64,000 nucleotides of DNA from Bradyrhizobium sp. 164 (lineage in GTDB: Bacteria; Pseudomonadota; Alphaproteobacteria; Rhizobiales; Xanthobacteraceae), in the NCBI RefSeq assembly GCF_023073715.1, contig NZ_JADPKA010000008.1, positions 186,001 through 250,000 on the forward strand, in the 5' to 3' direction. The position numbers and the translations under genes were made by a program. Shown here one piece after another: positions 62,555 through 64,000 of the stretch (positions are counted from its first letter, which is position 1; each line of letters opens with the position of its first letter). A model generated the notes under the pieces. That model was not told the origin of the DNA. It was given only the letters and a program-made list of their open reading frames with translations, and did no database searches.

Positions 62555-64000
62555 ATGCGCGTTGTCGCCGCCGTTCTGTTGCTTGTGTCTGCGCTCCATG
62601 CGGGACTGTGGGGAGTCCTCCGCGACAAGGAACCCGCGCCCGATTTCAAGGGCTTGGTGCCGAGTCTGTCCTATACGCCGTTCGAACCGGGACACGTCGT
62701 CGACATCAACGTCGACCCCGACAAGATTCGCGCGGACATGAAGAAGCTCTCGACCCTCACGCGAGCGATCCGGTCCTACACCGCGACGGAGGGCAGCGAG
62801 CTGGTGCCGCCGATCGCCGCCGAGTTCGGCCTCAAGGTCACCGTAGGCGCCTGGATCGACAAGGACGAGGATCGCAACGAGCGGGAGATCAAGGCCGCCA
62901 TCGAGCTCGCCCGCAAGAACAGCAACGTGATCGGCATCGTGGTCGGCAACGAGGTGATCTTCCGCGGCGAGCAGAAGGTCGAGGACCTCATCGAGAAGAT
63001 CAAGAAGGTCAAGAGCGCGGTCCGCGTTCCCGTCACCACCGGCGAGATCTGGAACATCTGGCGCGATTTTCCGGACCTCGCCTCCAGCGTCGACTTCATC
63101 GCCGCTCACGTGCTGCCCTATTGGGAAAACTTCCGCTCTGACCAGGCTGTGGATCAGGCGGTCGATCGTTACGAACTTCTGCGCAAGTTGTTTCCCGGCA
63201 AGCGCATCGTGATTGCCGAGTTCGGCTGGCCGAGCGCGGGCTACAACTTGCGCAATGCCGACCCCGGTCCATTCAAGCAGGCCCTGACCTTACGCAATTT
63301 CGTCAGCCGCGCCGAAGCGATGGGCATGGACTACAACATCGTCGAAGCCATCGATCGGCCCTGGAAGTTCTACGAAGGCGGCGTCGGTCCCTATTGGGGC
63401 ATCCTCAACGCCAGCGGCGAGCCGAAATTCGCCTGGACCGGTCCGGTCGAGAACCCCGATTATTGGAAGCTGATGGGCATCGCGCTGCTGGTCGGCACCC
63501 TCTTGTCGCTGCCGATCCTGCGCATCGAGAAAGCGACCGCCAAGCAGGCCTTCCTGCTGTCGGCGGCAGCCAACGGCGTCGGCGCCTGGGCCGCCACGGT
63601 GTTCGCGTTCTGGAACAGCCATTACTTCGTCTTCGGCTCGGCCTTCGCGCTGACGCTGGGCATGATCCTGCTCGTTCCGCTCGTCCTCATCGCGATGGCG
63701 CGTATTGACGAGATCGCGGCCGTCGCGTTCGGCCGGCGGCCGCAGCGGCTGCTCACCAAGAGCAAGCCGGTCGAGAACGTGCCCGAGAATTACTACCCGA
63801 AAGTCTCGATCCACATCCCCGCTTATTTCGAGCCGGTCGAGATGCTCAAGCAGACGCTGGATGCGCTGTCGCGGCTGAACTATCCGAACTACGAATGCGT
63901 CGTCATCATCAACAACACGCCGGATCCCGCCTTCTGGCAGCCGATCCAGGATCATTGCCGCGCGCTCGGTGAACGCTTCAAGTTCATCAATGCCGAGAAG
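62555..64000 (+). CDS. NdvC-like GH17/glycosyltransferase fusion (partial)
   Basis: 482 residues are visible and the gene runs off the right edge. A signal-anchor (MRVVAAVLLLVSALHAGLWG) leads into a GH17-like domain (LSYTPFEPGHVV, RAIRSYTATEGSELVP, IGIVVGNEVIFRGE, IVIAEFGWPSAGYNLR). About four membrane spans follow from residue ~310 (YWKLMGIALLVGTLLSLPIL). After residue ~410 a family 2 glycosyltransferase begins (PKVSIHIPAYFEPVEMLKQTLDALSRLNYPNYECVVI). This is the domain order of rhizobial NdvC-type beta-1,6-glucan synthases, which make cyclic beta-glucans needed for osmotic adaptation and nodulation. Confidence 0.85.
   Translation, partial: MRVVAAVLLLVSALHAGLWGVLRDKEPAPDFKGLVPSLSYTPFEPGHVVDINVDPDKIRADMKKLSTLTRAIRSYTATEGSELVPPIAAEFGLKVTVGAWIDKDEDRNEREIKAAIELARKNSNVIGIVVGNEVIFRGEQKVEDLIEKIKKVKSAVRVPVTTGEIWNIWRDFPDLASSVDFIAAHVLPYWENFRSDQAVDQAVDRYELLRKLFPGKRIVIAEFGWPSAGYNLRNADPGPFKQALTLRNFVSRAEAMGMDYNIVEAIDRPWKFYEGGVGPYWGILNASGEPKFAWTGPVENPDYWKLMGIALLVGTLLSLPILRIEKATAKQAFLLSAAANGVGAWAATVFAFWNSHYFVFGSAFALTLGMILLVPLVLIAMARIDEIAAVAFGRRPQRLLTKSKPVENVPENYYPKVSIHIPAYFEPVEMLKQTLDALSRLNYPNYECVVIINNTPDPAFWQPIQDHCRALGERFKFINAEK

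Overview
The window looks like chromosomal DNA of a Bradyrhizobium-type alphaproteobacterium. The GC content is high, almost all of it is coding, and two families of proteins typical of Rhizobiales are present: phosphatidylcholine synthase, and beta-glucan synthesis proteins with glycoside hydrolase family 17 domains. The intergenic palindromes are of the kind dispersed through Bradyrhizobium and Rhodopseudomonas genomes. I saw no tRNA, rRNA, insertion sequence, prophage or CRISPR array. This assignment rests on recalled family knowledge, not on a database search.

Region 1-11.1 kb: a sugar-isomerase-like TIM barrel with a peptide-type ABC binding protein (cut by the window edge), a secreted DUF1236 protein, a GrlR-like protein, and an NAD module on the minus strand (glutamine-dependent nadE, a short PHA-synthase-like hydrolase, nicotinamidase pncA) divergent from glucokinase glk. 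Small proteins, a lone receiver domain and an LTXXQ periplasmic protein follow. Region 11.6-17.1 kb: a complete sugar ABC importer (binding protein, two permeases, ATPase) with a 2-hydroxyacid dehydrogenase. Region 17.2-25 kb: a DUF1993 protein, a periplasmic cyclohexadienyl-dehydratase-like protein, a DUF2147 protein, a cupin, an RraA-like protein and the 5-oxoprolinase operon pxpBCA.

Region 25-30.8 kb: assimilatory nitrite reduction. The NasT antiterminator and the NasS nitrate sensor lie upstream of NirA and an unusual Fe-S/FAD reductase. The 337-base leader between nasS and nirA can be folded into two hexaloop hairpins of the kind ANTAR proteins bind. Region 30.8-39 kb: rimO, then an argD-like aminotransferase preceded by a short open frame with 12 arginines in 29 codons and an intrinsic terminator (a candidate arginine attenuator), a quinone oxidoreductase, TerC, pcs, a UbiH-type monooxygenase, an AEC transporter and hspQ.

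Region 39-64 kb: an IalB protein, a peptide-binding protein followed by two apparently catalytically degenerate enzymes (AMP-binding fold and GGDEF fold), then conserved housekeeping genes (mfd, sdhE, recG, DUF502, glmS, glmU), a frameshifted dehydrogenase, a SPOR-like membrane protein, an MgtC remnant, small genes, and a beta-glucan region with two GH17-domain proteins around a small secreted protein. The second GH17 protein continues past the window end.

The most interesting items are the arginine-rich leader before argD, the nirA leader, the degenerate enzyme pair, the Fe-S domain replacing flavodoxin in the nitrite-reductase partner, and a perfect CRP-type palindrome before the DUF2147 gene.
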